Shown: positions 10,701-20,111, counted from the first letter of the stretch. The stretch: 64,000 nt of DNA from Frankiaceae bacterium (GCA_016650445.1 JAENVS010000011.1:138307-202306); one strand, 5' to 3'. The notes: generated by a model not told the origin, from the sequence alone. Translations and numbers: made by a program.

Positions 10701-13339
10701 GCCGCCGGGCTCCTGTTGCCATTGATGCCTTCGTCGAGGTGCTTCACCTCGATGGGCGTCTTGCGGGTCGGTCCGACACCGTCGCCGAGCTGACCGGAGC
10801 TGTTCGAGCCCCAGCAGCTGACGGTCATGTCGATAAGGCTGGCGCAGGTGTTGCGGCGGCCGGCGCTCAGCGAGGTGACGAGGTCATCCGGTTGGTCGTC
10901 TGGCAGCTTGTCGCGGATCGTGTCAGCGGTGTCGTTGTCGAGGCCCACCGGTGTCACGGGGTTGGCGCTGAAGCTGCCCGGCCCCCCGCTCCCGTCCCCC
11001 AGCTGACCGGCGCTGTTGTCGCCCCAGCACCGAGCACTCGCGTTGTCCATGATGGCGCAGGTGTGCGAGGTACCCGCTGTGAGCGCGACCGCCAAGGGGT
11101 TGCGGGTGACTCCGGAGCCCTGCGGGATGGTCAGGATCAGCTTCGGCAGGTGGCGTTCGCCGGTGGTTCCGTCGCCGAGCTGGCCGAGGTTGTTGGCGCC
11201 CCAGCAGCGGACCTTGCCGTCCTCGGCGCCGGCCATGAGGGCGCACGTGTGCCGTTCCCCGGCCGTGACGGCCTTGACCCCGGTGAGGTAGGTGTCGGGC
11301 GGGTCGTCGTCGGGGTCGTCGACGAGCTTCACCTGCGTGGCGAGGTGCCGCCCAGTCGTCGTGTTGTCGCCGAGTTGACCGTTCGCGTTACGACCCCAGC
11401 ACCAGACGGTGGTGTCGGTGCGCAGCGCACACGAGTGTGACCCGCCTGCCGCGACCTGGACCACACCAGTGAGCGGCTGGGGGTCGAAGTGATCGTCGGG
11501 GACGCTCGGGTCCGGCGGAGCCGGATCAGCGTCGTAGAGCACGACAACCGACGCGGTGGTCGGACTCGTGCTGGTCGCGTTGTTGCCGAGCTGGCCATCG
11601 CCGTTGCGCCCCCAGCACCTCGCCGTGCCGTCGTGGAGTCGGGCGCAGGTGTGGGCGATCTCCACCCCACCCAGGGCACGACCCCCCGCGCTCAGCTGCG
11701 TCGCGGTGGTCAGGGCGGACACGGCGACCGGCACGTTGGAGTCGGTGGAGGTCGCGTTGCCGAGCTGACCGTCGTCGTTGTTCCCCCAGCACAACGGCGA
11801 GGTGCTCCCCGTCGGCAGCGTGCAGGTGTGACCGTTGCCGGCGGCAAGCGTGGAGACGTCCGCGAGGTTGAAGACCTTCACGGGCACTGTCGAGTTCGAC
11901 GTCGGTGCCGGTGTCACGTTCGCCCCGAGCTCGCCGTGCGCGTTGGTCCCCCAGCAGACCGGCTGGTGGGTGTCAGGCGTGCCCGGGACCTGGACGCGCG
12001 CGCACGCCGCGTCGGTTCCGGTAGCGACCGACTCAGCTCCCTGCAGGGCGGTGACTGTGACCGGGACGAAGCTCTCGTCGAGATAGCTGCCCAGCTGGCC
12101 GTAGAAGTTGTAGCCCCAGCACTGCATCTGGGTGCCCAGAAGCGCGCAGGTGTGGAAACCGCCGGCGGTGATGGCGCTCACCGGGTCAATGGCCACGGGC
12201 TTGGCGCTGCGCCACATGAACTTCTGCTTCTCGTCGACGCCGGGATACACGTCGACTTCGCCCTTCGTGCCGTTGCCGATCTGGCCACGCCCGGCGTTGC
12301 CCCAGCACCAGGCGCCGCCCGCGACCGTGCGCGCGCAGGTGTGGTACTGGCCGGCGGAGACGACGTCGGCGCCGAAGAAGTCGGCGTAGTCGTAGCTGGC
12401 GTTCGCGTGATACCCGTTCTTGTCGTACTTCACGGGCACAGGGGTCTTGCGATCGGTGGTGGTGCCGTCGCCGAGCTGACCCTGAGTGTTGTTGCCCCAG
12501 CACCTGATGGTGTTCTTGTCCTCGTCGGCGTCGTCGTCATCGATGACGGCGCAGGTGTGGCCGTAACCGGTTGTGATGGCGAGTGCCTTCTTGTTGCCGT
12601 CGGGCAGGCCACTGACCGCCACGGGCGTCGTCGAGTCGATGTCCGAGTCGTTCCCGAGCTGTCCGAACCCGTTGTGACCCCAGCACTTCATCCCGCCCGT
12701 CGCCAGTCGCGCGCAGGTGTGGAACTCCCCGGCCGCGATCGCGGTCGCGTTGTCGATCCCCGTGACCTCGACCGGTGTGAAGGCCTCACCCAGCGGCGTT
12801 CCGGCGCCGTCGCCGAGCTGCCCCACGCCGTCGAGCCCCCAGCACTTGACGTGACCGGTGTCCAGGAGTGCGCAGTTGTGGAACCCGCCAGCCGCGATCG
12901 CGCGCACGTCGGCGAGGCCCGGAACAGCTCGGGGCGTGTCGCTCGAGTTCACCAGTACTGAGTCGGCGCCGATCTGGCCGTTGCTGTTGAGTCCCCAGCA
13001 CATGACGGTCGCAGTCTTCAAGAGCGCGCACGTGTGAGTGTTGCCGGCCGTCACGGCGACCGCGGTCGTGATGGTGGGAACCGGCTTCGGTTCGTTCGAC
13101 ACGGCTCGCGTGCCGTTGCCGAGCTGCCCGTTGGCGTTGTCGCCCCAGCACCGCACCAGCCCGGTGTCCATCACGGCGCAGGTGTGGCGGCCACCGACGG
13201 CCATGAGCCGCTGAGCATCCACGAGCGCGGGCGTAATGCCTTCGTTCTGGTCGGCCGCCGACGGCCCGGCGGCGACGACCAGCGTCGCAGCGACGAGCGC
13301 GAGGACGAGCCCCAGCAGGCCCCAGCCCCGGCGGATCAC
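7709..13339 (-). CDS. Secreted RCC1-repeat / cadherin-like (tandem-95) protein, 1876 residues
   Basis: Large exported protein. Signal peptide at 1-29 ([22 protein letters not shown]). Residues about 40-780 hold 14 RCC1-type repeats, each with a HTCA-like segment and a CWGxNxxGQLG segment; 14 equals two seven-bladed propellers, and each blade carries a cysteine pair. Then come six tandem-95/cadherin-like units (pattern VDDTxxTxEDxxVxVPVLDNDxD ... YTPxxxYxGxDSFxY), a putative Ig unit ([24 protein letters not shown]), a bacterial Ig-like domain and a C-terminal beta region. No sorting signal or membrane anchor is seen, so it is probably released or held non-covalently. GTG start overlaps the stop of the preceding SGNH-like gene (GTGA). 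Likely adhesive or scaffold role; inferred. Confidence 0.92.
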   Translation of the reverse strand: MIRRGWGLLGLVLALVAATLVVAAGPSAADQNEGITPALVDAQRLMAVGGRHTCAVMDTGLVRCWGDNANGQLGNGTRAVSNEPKPVPTITTAVAVTAGNTHTCALLKTATVMCWGLNSNGQIGADSVLVNSSDTPRAVPGLADVRAIAAGGFHNCALLDTGHVKCWGLDGVGQLGDGAGTPLGEAFTPVEVTGIDNATAIAAGEFHTCARLATGGMKCWGHNGFGQLGNDSDIDSTTPVAVSGLPDGNKKALAITTGYGHTCAVIDDDDADEDKNTIRCWGNNTQGQLGDGTTTDRKTPVPVKYDKNGYHANASYDYADFFGADVVSAGQYHTCARTVAGGAWCWGNAGRGQIGNGTKGEVDVYPGVDEKQKFMWRSAKPVAIDPVSAITAGGFHTCALLGTQMQCWGYNFYGQLGSYLDESFVPVTVTALQGAESVATGTDAACARVQVPGTPDTHQPVCWGTNAHGELGANVTPAPTSNSTVPVKVFNLADVSTLAAGNGHTCTLPTGSTSPLCWGNNDDGQLGNATSTDSNVPVAVSALTTATQLSAGGRALGGVEIAHTCARLHDGTARCWGRNGDGQLGNNATSTSPTTASVVVLYDADPAPPDPSVPDDHFDPQPLTGVVQVAAGGSHSCALRTDTTVWCWGRNANGQLGDNTTTGRHLATQVKLVDDPDDDPPDTYLTGVKAVTAGERHTCALMAGAEDGKVRCWGANNLGQLGDGTTGERHLPKLILTIPQGSGVTRNPLAVALTAGTSHTCAIMDNASARCWGDNSAGQLGDGSGGPGSFSANPVTPVGLDNDTADTIRDKLPDDQPDDLVTSLSAGRRNTCASLIDMTVSCWGSNSSGQLGDGVGPTRKTPIEVKHLDEGINGNRSPAASDDTAGTVEDTQVSVNVTANDSDPDGNSISVLQVKDPAHGSASGSGATVTYTPDPNYCGSDAVSYRIFDGRNGIADAVIAVTISCVNDPPVAVDDTVTTPEDAAVEVPVLDNDHDPDAGDALSVLSVDQPTHGSTSLASGVVTYTPATDYNGPDSFTYVVQDDNVPSDSDSGTVAVTVTAGNDPPLAVDDTASTTEDAAVTVPVLDNDSDIDLDTLTVSSVTQPSHGSAVVVPGGVKYTPTADYNGPDTFTYVADDGHGGTDSATVPLTVSPVNDAPIVRDDTAATQQGVVVTVPVLDNDSDADGDVLTVSSATQPNHGSTVFGPSGVTYTPAAGYSGPDSFSYVATDGHSGTGSALVSVTVAPGNYPPSAGDDTATTAEDSPVSVPVLANDFDPEGAALTVSSVTQPSHGSTSIVGGAVKYTPATNFWGTDSFTYVVSDPSGGTDTAAVAMTVTAVSDPPKAVDDAASTPEDVAVTVPVLSNDSDPDGDVVTVSSVTQPSHGSVSVVSGGVRYTPASNYSEGDSFTYAVTDGHGGSASATVSLTVSPVNDPPTLDPIGDRSTPWGSPVEVVATGHDVEGDPLTYSLVSGPAGASVDWWGSIAWTPQASDVGAHTITVRVSDGSASADRSFKVTVTRQATTITYSGVTSGQYSDEAWLVAELTTSAGAPVGGAAVAFTVAGRSANAATSADGTASGYAVLTSAPGSSSVVASFAGSPAYEPASVSTPFTVTPEDATVTITGPGLVVTSSAAASTQLSALVQEASDSSAGTALGSAQVQFTDVAGTTLCTATVTSSGAGSGTAVCTTGALAAGSRGFVAKLLSTSYVAGVDVAAFSVASVPTGSAAGGGSVADGTGQRTDFAFRANPAKKGVTGDAVQVFRQQADLGYGNRSYAFVVSTGSVSSLSRTCTAKAPKVCSATVQGDNGSTRAVDLATGTVLAVSGTATLRIDATDKAEPSGGATPPDLFAVSIVGPRSFSVGSPTDQRLLTGGNVRIPA

Positions 13340-14499
13340 TTCGGGTCCGAGCAGATCTCGGAGTCCGCGAGCGGCTTCTCGGGCACACCGAGCTTGTTCT
13401 TCGTCGCCTCCCAGATCATCTGGGCGATGCAGTCGTGACCCTTCTTGTTGGGGTTGATCCCCATGTCCTTGGTCGTCTGCGTGGCGAGGATGAGCACGCC
13501 GGTCACCGCCGGGGTGAGGTAGAGGAACGGCGTCTTGGTGCCGTCCGTCTTGTCACTGGCGATCCACGACTTGCCTTCGTCACAGCCGAAGTTCTTCGTC
13601 GCGTTGTGGTCGTGGACGGTGTTGGTCGGGTGGTAGACCTTCGTCTTGATCTCGACGTTCATCTGCATGCAGTGGTCTTTGAACTTCTCGTAGGGGTTTA
13701 CGAAGAAGAACCGGCCCTGCGAGGAGATGGTGAACTGCTTCACGACGGGTTCGATCGTGTCGTTCAGCTTCTTGACGACCTGGTCGAGGGTGATGAGTGC
13801 GGGCGGCAGAAGGATCCACCTGGCGATGCAGGTCGGGATCGTGTCCTGGAGGTCCGCGCAGAAGCCAGGGATCTTGGTCGCCACGGTCGTCGCCGAGTTG
13901 TAGGGGTTGAAGTAGCCCGTCACCGCGACGATCAGGCGCGGGTCGACCCGGTCCTGCTGGACCTTGTAGTCGTTGAGGATGACGCTGAGGTCGTTGCGCA
14001 GGGTGTTGAACGCGTTCTGGTTGGCGAGGACAGCGAGGGCGCACACGTTGGCGTCGAGGAAGTCGTGGTCCTTGATGTTCTTGAAGCACTTGTCGACGTG
14101 GTCGATGATCGTCGAGTTCTGCCGGCCAAGGGTCAGGGTGATGAGCCGCGGCGTCTTGTTCCACGCCTCGGACTGCTGGGTGGGGTTGCCGCTGTGCTGG
14201 TAGTCGTCCGAGGTGGCTTTGTCCTTGGCGGTGCTGTATTCACACCACGGTCCCGGCCAGACCACCGGGTCCTGCGTCTTCAGGTGCTCGTTGAGCAGCT
14301 GCGTCGAGTACCGCTCGGTCGACGGGGTGTCGGCGTCCTTGCCCTCCGGCACGCCGTCGCCCCCGGCCACGTAGCGATAGGCCTCTGACGCATCGCAATC
14401 GGCTTCACCCGAAGCCACCTGGACTCCCGCAAGCGTGAGTCCGGCCGCCAGGACGGGGACGGCAACGCCGATCACGAACCATCGACTGTTGAACCGCAT
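13336..14499 (-). CDS. Exported SGNH-like protein lacking canonical catalytic residues
   Basis: A 387-residue protein with an N-terminal signal segment (residues 8-30). It reads like an SGNH/GDSL hydrolase: block I RYVAGGDGVPEG (42-53), a block III-like LITLTLGRQN, and a block V-like INPNKKGHDCIAQ (348-360). However the block I serine is Gly49 (GDG rather than GDS), and the block V histidine position is Asn349. Both nucleophile and base seem absent, so it is probably a binding protein or a diverged enzyme. About eight cysteines suggest disulfides after export. ATG at 14499 has GGAGG. It is followed by the RCC1 protein with a 4-bp overlap, so the two are made together. Confidence 0.85.
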   Translation of the reverse strand: MRFNSRWFVIGVAVPVLAAGLTLAGVQVASGEADCDASEAYRYVAGGDGVPEGKDADTPSTERYSTQLLNEHLKTQDPVVWPGPWCEYSTAKDKATSDDYQHSGNPTQQSEAWNKTPRLITLTLGRQNSTIIDHVDKCFKNIKDHDFLDANVCALAVLANQNAFNTLRNDLSVILNDYKVQQDRVDPRLIVAVTGYFNPYNSATTVATKIPGFCADLQDTIPTCIARWILLPPALITLDQVVKKLNDTIEPVVKQFTISSQGRFFFVNPYEKFKDHCMQMNVEIKTKVYHPTNTVHDHNATKNFGCDEGKSWIASDKTDGTKTPFLYLTPAVTGVLILATQTTKDMGINPNKKGHDCIAQMIWEATKNKLGVPEKPLADSEICSDPK

Positions 14500-14539
14500 T
14501 ATCGACCTCCAGATCGATCAACACCAAGGACCCGAGGGA

Positions 14540-14569
14540 CGTGGGTGGGGCATCACAGCCCCACCCACG
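14540..14569 (-). terminator. Hairpin after the DUF11-repeat gene
   Basis: A perfect 12-bp stem, CGTGGGTGGGGC and its complement, with a six-base loop, 17 bp downstream of the DUF11 gene stop and 41 bp upstream of the SGNH-like start. There is no U-tract, as is common in actinobacteria. It probably ends or attenuates DUF11 transcription, setting the SGNH/RCC1 pair apart. Confidence 0.6.
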
Positions 14570-14585
14570 CCACCACGGCGACGAG

Positions 14586-17500
14586 CTACGACGTCTTGGT
14601 GTTGTTGGCCTCGTTGGTCTCCTCGATGGTGTCGTTCGGGTCCACGATGGCCGAGGCGTGCAGCGTGCCGCTCTCCGTCACGTACACCCGGGCGGTGAAG
14701 ACGCTGCCCGCACCCGTGGCCTGCGTTCCTGTGCAGGTCACCTTGTTGATCGGATTGGACTCGGTCTGGCACGACCAGCCGGTCGGCACGGTGACGTCGA
14801 GCGGGATGACGCCAATGGGAAGCGAGACTTCGACAAGAACATCTGTGGCGGTGTCGCTCTCGTTGTTCGTCACCGTCCACGTCCAACTGCCCTCGTTGCC
14901 TTGGGTTCCGGTGCCGGAGAGGTTGGTGATCTCGAGGTCGACCATGGCCTTGACGGACGTGACGGTCGACCGGACGTTGTTGGTCTCGTCGCCTTCGGGA
15001 ATGACGTTGTTCGGATCCACGATCACCTGGTTGGTGATGTCGACCTTGTTGTTGATGAAGGTGACGTCGCTCTGCCTCGGTGACCGGACGACGATGGTGA
15101 TCTCGCGCGTCCCGCCGCCGCTGCCAGCGGTACTGGTCCCCTGCAGGTGCCCGCCGGTGCAATCGACGACGCCACCCGACTCGCTGCACGTGAAGAACCC
15201 GCTGGTGTTGTTCGGCGCCGCCGTCGTGTCGTTGGCCGACACGAAGGTGGTCCCGGCCGGCAGGTGATCAGTCACCCTCACGTTGAAGGCGTCGTCCGTG
15301 CCGGTGTTCTTCACGGTGATCTTGTACGTCAGCGGGCTGTCTGTCGCGACCGCGTCAGGCGTGTCGGTCAGGTCGGACACGCTGAGCTCGATGTAGTCGG
15401 CGATGCCATCGAGGGCGACGATGGTGTCGGGCGACACCGCGGTGTTGTCCTGCTCATTGCCCTCGGGGATGGCGTTGCCCGGGTCGACGACCGCCTGGTT
15501 GTTGATCGTCACGGGCTGCGGCGGTGCGAACAGGACGATCTCGATCACGGCCTTGCCGCCACTGGCCATGAGCGTGCCGTTCCCGCACTCCACGACGCCG
15601 TTGTTGTGGAAGCAGGTGAAGCCCGACGTTGTGGTGGTCGACGCCGAGGGAACCAACCGAGCGGAGCGGAACCGCGTGTCCGCCGGCAGGTAGTCCCTGA
15701 CGGTGATGTTCGTGGCCTGGTCAGTGCCGGTGTTCTCCACGTTGACCCGGTAGATGAGGGTCCCGCTCGGGGCGACGTGCGCCGCCGAGCCCGACTGACT
15801 TGGGGCGAACTGCTCGGTCGCGATCACGAACTGGTTGTAGGCGTTGGCGCCGCCCACGGTCACGACCGTGGAGATGTCCTGGGTGTTGTTGGTCTCATCA
15901 CCTTCGGGGATGGCGTTGGCCGGATCCACGATGGCGTGGTTGGTGTAGTTGTTCGTGGCGCCCGTCGGGGCGTCGGGGGCGAACAGCAGGATCTTGATCG
16001 TCGCCGTGTCGCCAGGGCTGCCCGCGCCGGCCAGCGAGGCACCGCCGCACTGGACAACACCGGCGTTGTAGGTGCAGGTGAAGCCGCCGGCGTTCGCCGG
16101 GGGCGTGCTGTTGGCGGCGCGGAACCTCGACGCAACCGGGACGGTGTCGTGCACGGCGACGTCGTCCACGGGGTCCGTACCCCGGTTTTGGACCGTCAGC
16201 GTGTACTCGAGCGTGCCGTTCGGGGCCACGTCGACGGCGTTGCCGCTGCCATCGACGGGGCTTGTCTGCTTGTTGCCGACCACGAGGTCGTTGAAGGTGT
16301 TCTGACCGTCACCGTTCGGCGCCGGCAAGTGGACCGTGAGGGAGACGTCGGAGATGTTGTTGGTCTCGTCGGCCTCGGCGACCACGTTGTTCGGGTCGAC
16401 GATCGCGTGGTTGGTGTACTGCGTTGTTGCGGCGTTCACCGTCGGTGGCGCGAACACCCGGATGGTGATCGTGGTGCTGGTCGGGCTGCCGATCGACGGC
16501 GAAGCCGCGAGCGCACCGTTGGTGCACGTCAGGACACCATCGTTGAAGCTGCAGCCGAACCCGCCGGTGCCGCTCGCGAGCGGCGCGGCCGTCACGTTGC
16601 GGAAACGGGAGCCGGTCGGCAGGTAGTCCAGCACGGTGACGTTGCTGACCGGGTCACTGCCCCAGTTGCTGATCGTCAGGGTGTAGTCGAGCGTGCCGTT
16701 CGGCGCGACCGGAAGCGGGTCGCCGCTGCCGTCGACCGGGTTGACCTGCTTGTTGGTCACCGTCAGCTCGTTGAACGTGCCCCAGTCGCCGAGCGGCGGG
16801 ATGCCCACGTTGGTCTCGAGCAGGTTGAGGTTGTTGGTCGATGTGCTGCTGGTGTCGACGAACTCAGGGATCGTGTTGTCCGGGTCGACCGACACCTGGT
16901 TGAGGATCGGCGAGCCCGTGGCGCTGGCCGAGGAGCTCGGACCATACGGAGCGGGCGCAAACGCAGTCACCTCGATGACGAATCCGTCGGGCCCCGTCGC
17001 AGGCGCAAGGGGCGAGAGCTGCAGCTTCGGACCGCCGTAGGCGGCGTAGATGCCGTTGAGGCGGCCTCCGGTGCAGTCGACCTGGCCGTTGCTGGACGTG
17101 CACGACAGGTTGTGGGTCGGCGTGTAGGGCACGCCGAAGGTGTACGCAGGCGTCGCGACCTCCTTGGCCGACCGGAAGCGCGTGCCGACCGGCAGGATGT
17201 CGGAGACCTTGATGCTCGACGCATCCTGCGTCCCGACGTTCTGAACGAGGATGTCGTAGATCACCGTGCCGCTCGGGGCGACCGGGTCGCACATCGACGG
17301 CGAGGTCCGCGAGTCGCGCACACAGCGGACGGTCTGGCTGATCGTCAGGTCGACGCCGGTGGCGATCGGAGTGGTCGTCGTGAACGTGTTGTTGGTGTCG
17401 TCGCTCTCGGCGATCTGGTTGTACGGGTCGACGAAGACCGTTGAGCTGATGGTGCCGACCGAGTTGGGCGCAGTCAGGTGCAACCGGATCTGGCGCGTGT

Positions 17501-19157
17501 TTCCGCCGTAGTTTGCCGGCGCGGAGAGGGCCCCGGGGATATTGCCGCCCGTGCAGGTCACCGTCGTCGGGTTCGCGTTGAGTGTCGAGCCCTCGGTGCA
17601 GGTGAAGCCGGCGCCGCCTAGGTCCTCGTAGCCTTCGAAGATGACGTCGGCGGGGAGGACCTCGCGCAACGTGACGTTGTTCGCGTCGTCGAGGCCGCTG
17701 TTGCCGACGGTGATCACGTAGTCGAACTGGTTGCGAGCCCGGAAGGGCAGGCAGTCCCCGCGCGTCCCCTCGAGCAGCGAGACCTCGGAACACGCCGAGA
17801 ACTGCGTCACGGTCAGGTCGACCGGAGGACGCACGATCGTCGTGACGCTGGCGTCGCGAGTGATGGAGACCTTGCTCTGCAGGGTCTGCAGGGTCGCCGT
17901 GTTGGTGATGATCGTCGCGGCGGGCTGCACGACCTTGCCCGTGATGGTGACGGTCACGCTGGAGCCCCCGGGAAGCGTGTAGCCGTTCTTGGGCGACATG
18001 CACGTCGCGAGGTTGTTGGAGTTCGTGCACTGGAGCTTCGGGTCGCTGGCGACGGCCTGGACGGACGCCTGATCGAGGCCCTGCGTGCCATCGGAGATCT
18101 GCAGCCGGGTGGCCGACTGCCTGCTGGTGCCGGTATTGGTGGCCGTGACCTCGTACGTCAGGATGTCGCCGGGCCGGATCTGCGTGCCATCACCCGGGAG
18201 GGCCGTCGACGAGGCCGTCTTGGTGAACGTGATCGGCTCGGTCGGCGCCGGAGCCGAAGGCACGCTGATCGTGTACTGCGAGAAGTTGTTCTGGTTGCTC
18301 TGCAGGTCATCCGGTTCGGCGATCGCGTTCTCCGGGTCGACCGCCGCCGTCATCTGGTACGTGCCGACATCTGACGGGGCAACTGCCGGGATGGTGATCG
18401 TGGCGTTCGCGCCCGCGTTCAGCGCGCCGCCGGTGCAGGTGATGTTGGGGATGGTGGCCGTGCAGTTGAACAGGCTCGTCCCGAAGCTCTCACCGCTCTG
18501 CAGACCCCAGTCGGTGGGCAGGGTCGCGGACACCAAGATGTCCGAGGCCTTGACGAAGCCGAAGTTCGAGACGGTGAGCTGGTACGTCGCGTCGCCGAGC
18601 GGGCTGACGCTCGACGGACCGCTGATGGACGTCGCGAGGTCAGCGAGCTGGCCGGCGGCGGGGGCGCCGATCAGCACGTTCGTCGACGCGTTGACGGTGA
18701 AGTCGTGCGAGGTGTTCTGCGCCGACCAGTCCGCGTTCACCGTCGCCGTGTTGCTGAGGTAGGTCCCCGAGCCGCCGACGACCGTGCCGGTGATGCTCAC
18801 GACCCACGTCGAGCCCTGGCCGGGCATGTCGCCGGCCTCACAGAAGACCAGGTTGCTCGTCTGCGAGCAGTAGCCCCGCGAGCTGGTCAGGATGAGGTTG
18901 CTGAGCCCGTTGATCTGGTCGCTGAGGCGGACGTTCGCCACCTGCGGCTCGGTGTTCGTCGTCGTGATCGTGTAGGTCAGGCTGCTGCCCGGCGCCACCG
19001 GGTTCGACGACGCCGTCATCGTCACGGTGTAGGGCTGGTTGATCGGCTGCGTGTCGGCATGCGTCGTTCCGACGCCTATGACCGGGACAAGGATGATCGC
19101 CCCCGCCCCCGCCATCACTCGCTGCAACAGCCGTGGCTTACGAGCATGACGCGCCAT
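14586..19157 (-). CDS. Secreted DUF11/CARDB-type repeat protein, 1523 residues
   Basis: Exported protein with a signal peptide in residues 1-36 (RVMAGAGAIILVPVIGVGTTHA), followed by about ten consecutive Ig-like units. Each unit opens with a DUF11-like strand set (for example LDYTLTISNWGSDPVSNVTV, then LPTGSRF), contains a Cys pair around CT..GV..C, and closes with VDPxNxIPEGDETNN, a CARDB-like signature. No LPxTG or LAxTG signal, membrane helix or enzymatic domain was found, so it is likely a fibrous extracellular protein held by interactions. The ATG at 19157 (GGGGGGT upstream) removes a longer in-frame N-extension and places the signal peptide at the terminus. Probable partner of the SGNH/RCC1 pair. 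Confidence 0.92.
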   Translation of the reverse strand: MARHARKPRLLQRVMAGAGAIILVPVIGVGTTHADTQPINQPYTVTMTASSNPVAPGSSLTYTITTTNTEPQVANVRLSDQINGLSNLILTSSRGYCSQTSNLVFCEAGDMPGQGSTWVVSITGTVVGGSGTYLSNTATVNADWSAQNTSHDFTVNASTNVLIGAPAAGQLADLATSISGPSSVSPLGDATYQLTVSNFGFVKASDILVSATLPTDWGLQSGESFGTSLFNCTATIPNITCTGGALNAGANATITIPAVAPSDVGTYQMTAAVDPENAIAEPDDLQSNQNNFSQYTISVPSAPAPTEPITFTKTASSTALPGDGTQIRPGDILTYEVTATNTGTSRQSATRLQISDGTQGLDQASVQAVASDPKLQCTNSNNLATCMSPKNGYTLPGGSSVTVTITGKVVQPAATIITNTATLQTLQSKVSITRDASVTTIVRPPVDLTVTQFSACSEVSLLEGTRGDCLPFRARNQFDYVITVGNSGLDDANNVTLREVLPADVIFEGYEDLGGAGFTCTEGSTLNANPTTVTCTGGNIPGALSAPANYGGNTRQIRLHLTAPNSVGTISSTVFVDPYNQIAESDDTNNTFTTTTPIATGVDLTISQTVRCVRDSRTSPSMCDPVAPSGTVIYDILVQNVGTQDASSIKVSDILPVGTRFRSAKEVATPAYTFGVPYTPTHNLSCTSSNGQVDCTGGRLNGIYAAYGGPKLQLSPLAPATGPDGFVIEVTAFAPAPYGPSSSASATGSPILNQVSVDPDNTIPEFVDTSSTSTNNLNLLETNVGIPPLGDWGTFNELTVTNKQVNPVDGSGDPLPVAPNGTLDYTLTISNWGSDPVSNVTVLDYLPTGSRFRNVTAAPLASGTGGFGCSFNDGVLTCTNGALAASPSIGSPTSTTITIRVFAPPTVNAATTQYTNHAIVDPNNVVAEADETNNISDVSLTVHLPAPNGDGQNTFNDLVVGNKQTSPVDGSGNAVDVAPNGTLEYTLTVQNRGTDPVDDVAVHDTVPVASRFRAANSTPPANAGGFTCTYNAGVVQCGGASLAGAGSPGDTATIKILLFAPDAPTGATNNYTNHAIVDPANAIPEGDETNNTQDISTVVTVGGANAYNQFVIATEQFAPSQSGSAAHVAPSGTLIYRVNVENTGTDQATNITVRDYLPADTRFRSARLVPSASTTTTSGFTCFHNNGVVECGNGTLMASGGKAVIEIVLFAPPQPVTINNQAVVDPGNAIPEGNEQDNTAVSPDTIVALDGIADYIELSVSDLTDTPDAVATDSPLTYKITVKNTGTDDAFNVRVTDHLPAGTTFVSANDTTAAPNNTSGFFTCSESGGVVDCTGGHLQGTSTAGSGGGTREITIVVRSPRQSDVTFINNKVDITNQVIVDPNNVIPEGDETNNVRSTVTSVKAMVDLEITNLSGTGTQGNEGSWTWTVTNNESDTATDVLVEVSLPIGVIPLDVTVPTGWSCQTESNPINKVTCTGTQATGAGSVFTARVYVTESGTLHASAIVDPNDTIEETNEANNTKTS

Positions 19158-19223
19158 GCGACCCCCCCGAGTCTGATTTGTCGAGGAGCGGCGGCTGGAG
19201 CCCAGCACCGACATCGACAACCC

Positions 19224-19262
19224 GGGTGCCCCCGCACCCAGATGTCGGGTGCCCCCGCACTC
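19224..19262 (-). repeat. Two tandem 23-bp units with hairpins in the DUF11 leader
   Basis: GGGTGCCCCCGCAC occurs at 19224-19237 and 19247-19260, period 23. The first is part of a perfect 6-bp stem (GGGTGC, CCCC loop, GCACCC); the second has one mismatch. With transcription from the promoter at 19301-19273 both lie in the 5' untranslated region of the DUF11 gene and could control its RNA. Confidence 0.5.
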
Positions 19263-19272
19263 GACGTCGCGA

Positions 19273-19301
19273 GGATTACCTGGTCCGGATGGACTAGTCA
19301 A
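19273..19301 (-). promoter_or_regulatory. Promoter of the DUF11-repeat gene
   Basis: On the minus strand TTGACT (19301-19296), 17 bases, TAATCC (19278-19273). It predicts a leader of about 110 bases before the ATG at 19157. The rest of the 298-bp region between this gene and arfB shows no open gene; it includes a repeated GGACTAGT (near 19290 and 19373) of unknown meaning. Confidence 0.55.
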
Positions 19302-19433
19302 GTCGAGTCAGGAGTTCCGCCACCTGGCCGAGCCTGACAACCGGCAAATGTATCGAACAAGACACCCGAACGGACTAGTTCCGCCGACCCGCTGATCCGC
19401 ACGCCACCGATTCTCCGAGTGCTGCTGCGCGAC

Positions 19434-19468
19434 GCGGCCCGGGCATGCTGGCAGCATGCCCGGGCCGC
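19434..19468. repeat. 35-bp perfect hyphenated palindrome on the arfB start; right copy of the 27-bp direct repeat
   Basis: Sixteen-base arms (left arm GCGGCCCGGGCATGCT, 19434-19449) around a GGC centre; the right arm is 19453-19468. Bases 19442-19468 equal 7648-7674. The arfB ATG is at 19456-19458, inside the right arm. The spacing and absence of a Shine-Dalgarno suggest it is both regulatory and, given the second copy, a possible recombination scar. Confidence 0.9.
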
Positions 19469-19890
19469 TGCAGGTGACACCGCGGCTCGTGCTGCCCGAG
19501 TCGGAGCTGTCGTGGCGGTTCAGCCGCTCGAGCGGCCCTGGCGGTCAATCGGTCAACACGACCGACAGCAGGGCGGAGCTCTCGTACGACGTAGCGCGCT
19601 CACCTTCGCTGCCCGAGCACCTGCGCCAACGCGCGCTCACCGCGCTGGCGAGCCGGCTCGTCGACGGCGTACTGACCGTCGCTGCGAGCGAGCAGCGCAG
19701 CCAGCTGCAGAACCGGGAGGCGGCCGAGCAACGGCTTGCCGAGCTGCTCCGCGCGGCCGTGGCACCGCCGCCGCCGCCGCGACGCGCGACCAAGCCGACG
19801 AAGGGCAGCAAGGAGCGGCGGCTCAACGTCAAGCGCCAGCGCTCCGAGCTCAAGCGCTCACGGCAAGGCCAAAGGCGCAATGACGAGTGA
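19456..19890 (+). CDS. arfB: Alternative ribosome-rescue factor ArfB (YaeJ-like, GGQ)
   Basis: A 144-residue peptidyl-tRNA hydrolase that rescues ribosomes stalled at the 3' end of mRNAs. Residues 18-36 contain the catalytic block WRFSRSSGPGGQSVNTTDS, with the GGQ that enters the peptidyl-transferase centre. The Arg/Lys-rich tail (ATKPTKGSKERR, KRQRSELKRSRQG) is the family feature that lies in the empty mRNA channel. Length matches ArfB rather than a full release factor. The ATG is supported by the typical N-terminus (MPGPLQVTPRLVLPESEL); it lies within a 35-bp palindrome and has no ribosome-binding site. It is convergent with the mca operon. Confidence 0.95.
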   Translation: MPGPLQVTPRLVLPESELSWRFSRSSGPGGQSVNTTDSRAELSYDVARSPSLPEHLRQRALTALASRLVDGVLTVAASEQRSQLQNREAAEQRLAELLRAAVAPPPPPRRATKPTKGSKERRLNVKRQRSELKRSRQGQRRNDE

Positions 19891-19901
19891 GCAGCTCATG
19901 A

Positions 19902-20111
19902 TCAAGGCGAAGGTGGCTGAGGACTGTCGTCCTCGTCATTGCGGGTGTTGGGGTTGCTGTTCGGCGTCTTGGGGTCGTCGAACGACGGTGGGAGGCGGCG
20001 CAGGCGGCCGTTCATGTTGCGGATGAGAAGCACCAGCGCGACGCCGATGAGCAGCACCACCAGCAGGCCCAACGGTCCCGCGGTGCCCGACGGCGCAGCA
20101 GCGAGGCTCAT
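19902..20111 (-). CDS. Small single-pass membrane protein
   Basis: A 69-residue protein with one hydrophobic helix at about 12-31 ([20 protein letters not shown]) and an acidic, Asn/Pro-rich cytosolic tail. The ATG overlaps the mca stop (ATGA), so it is translationally coupled. A small membrane protein in the same place follows mca in mycobacteria (Rv1083), which supports it as a real gene. No function is known. Confidence 0.8.
   Translation of the reverse strand: MSLAAAPSGTAGPLGLLVVLLIGVALVLLIRNMNGRLRRLPPSFDDPKTPNSNPNTRNDEDDSPQPPSP

Noticed and set aside
15147..17444. 765-codon open frame opposite the DUF11-repeat gene
   Set aside because: Antisense to a repeat protein; composition dominated by Arg, Val, Gly and Asp, without recognisable domains.
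7675..19441. Insertion sequence or prophage between the 27-bp repeats
   Set aside because: No transposase, integrase, terminal inverted repeats or phage genes; only three exported proteins. The repeats are reported as a finding without assigning an element type.
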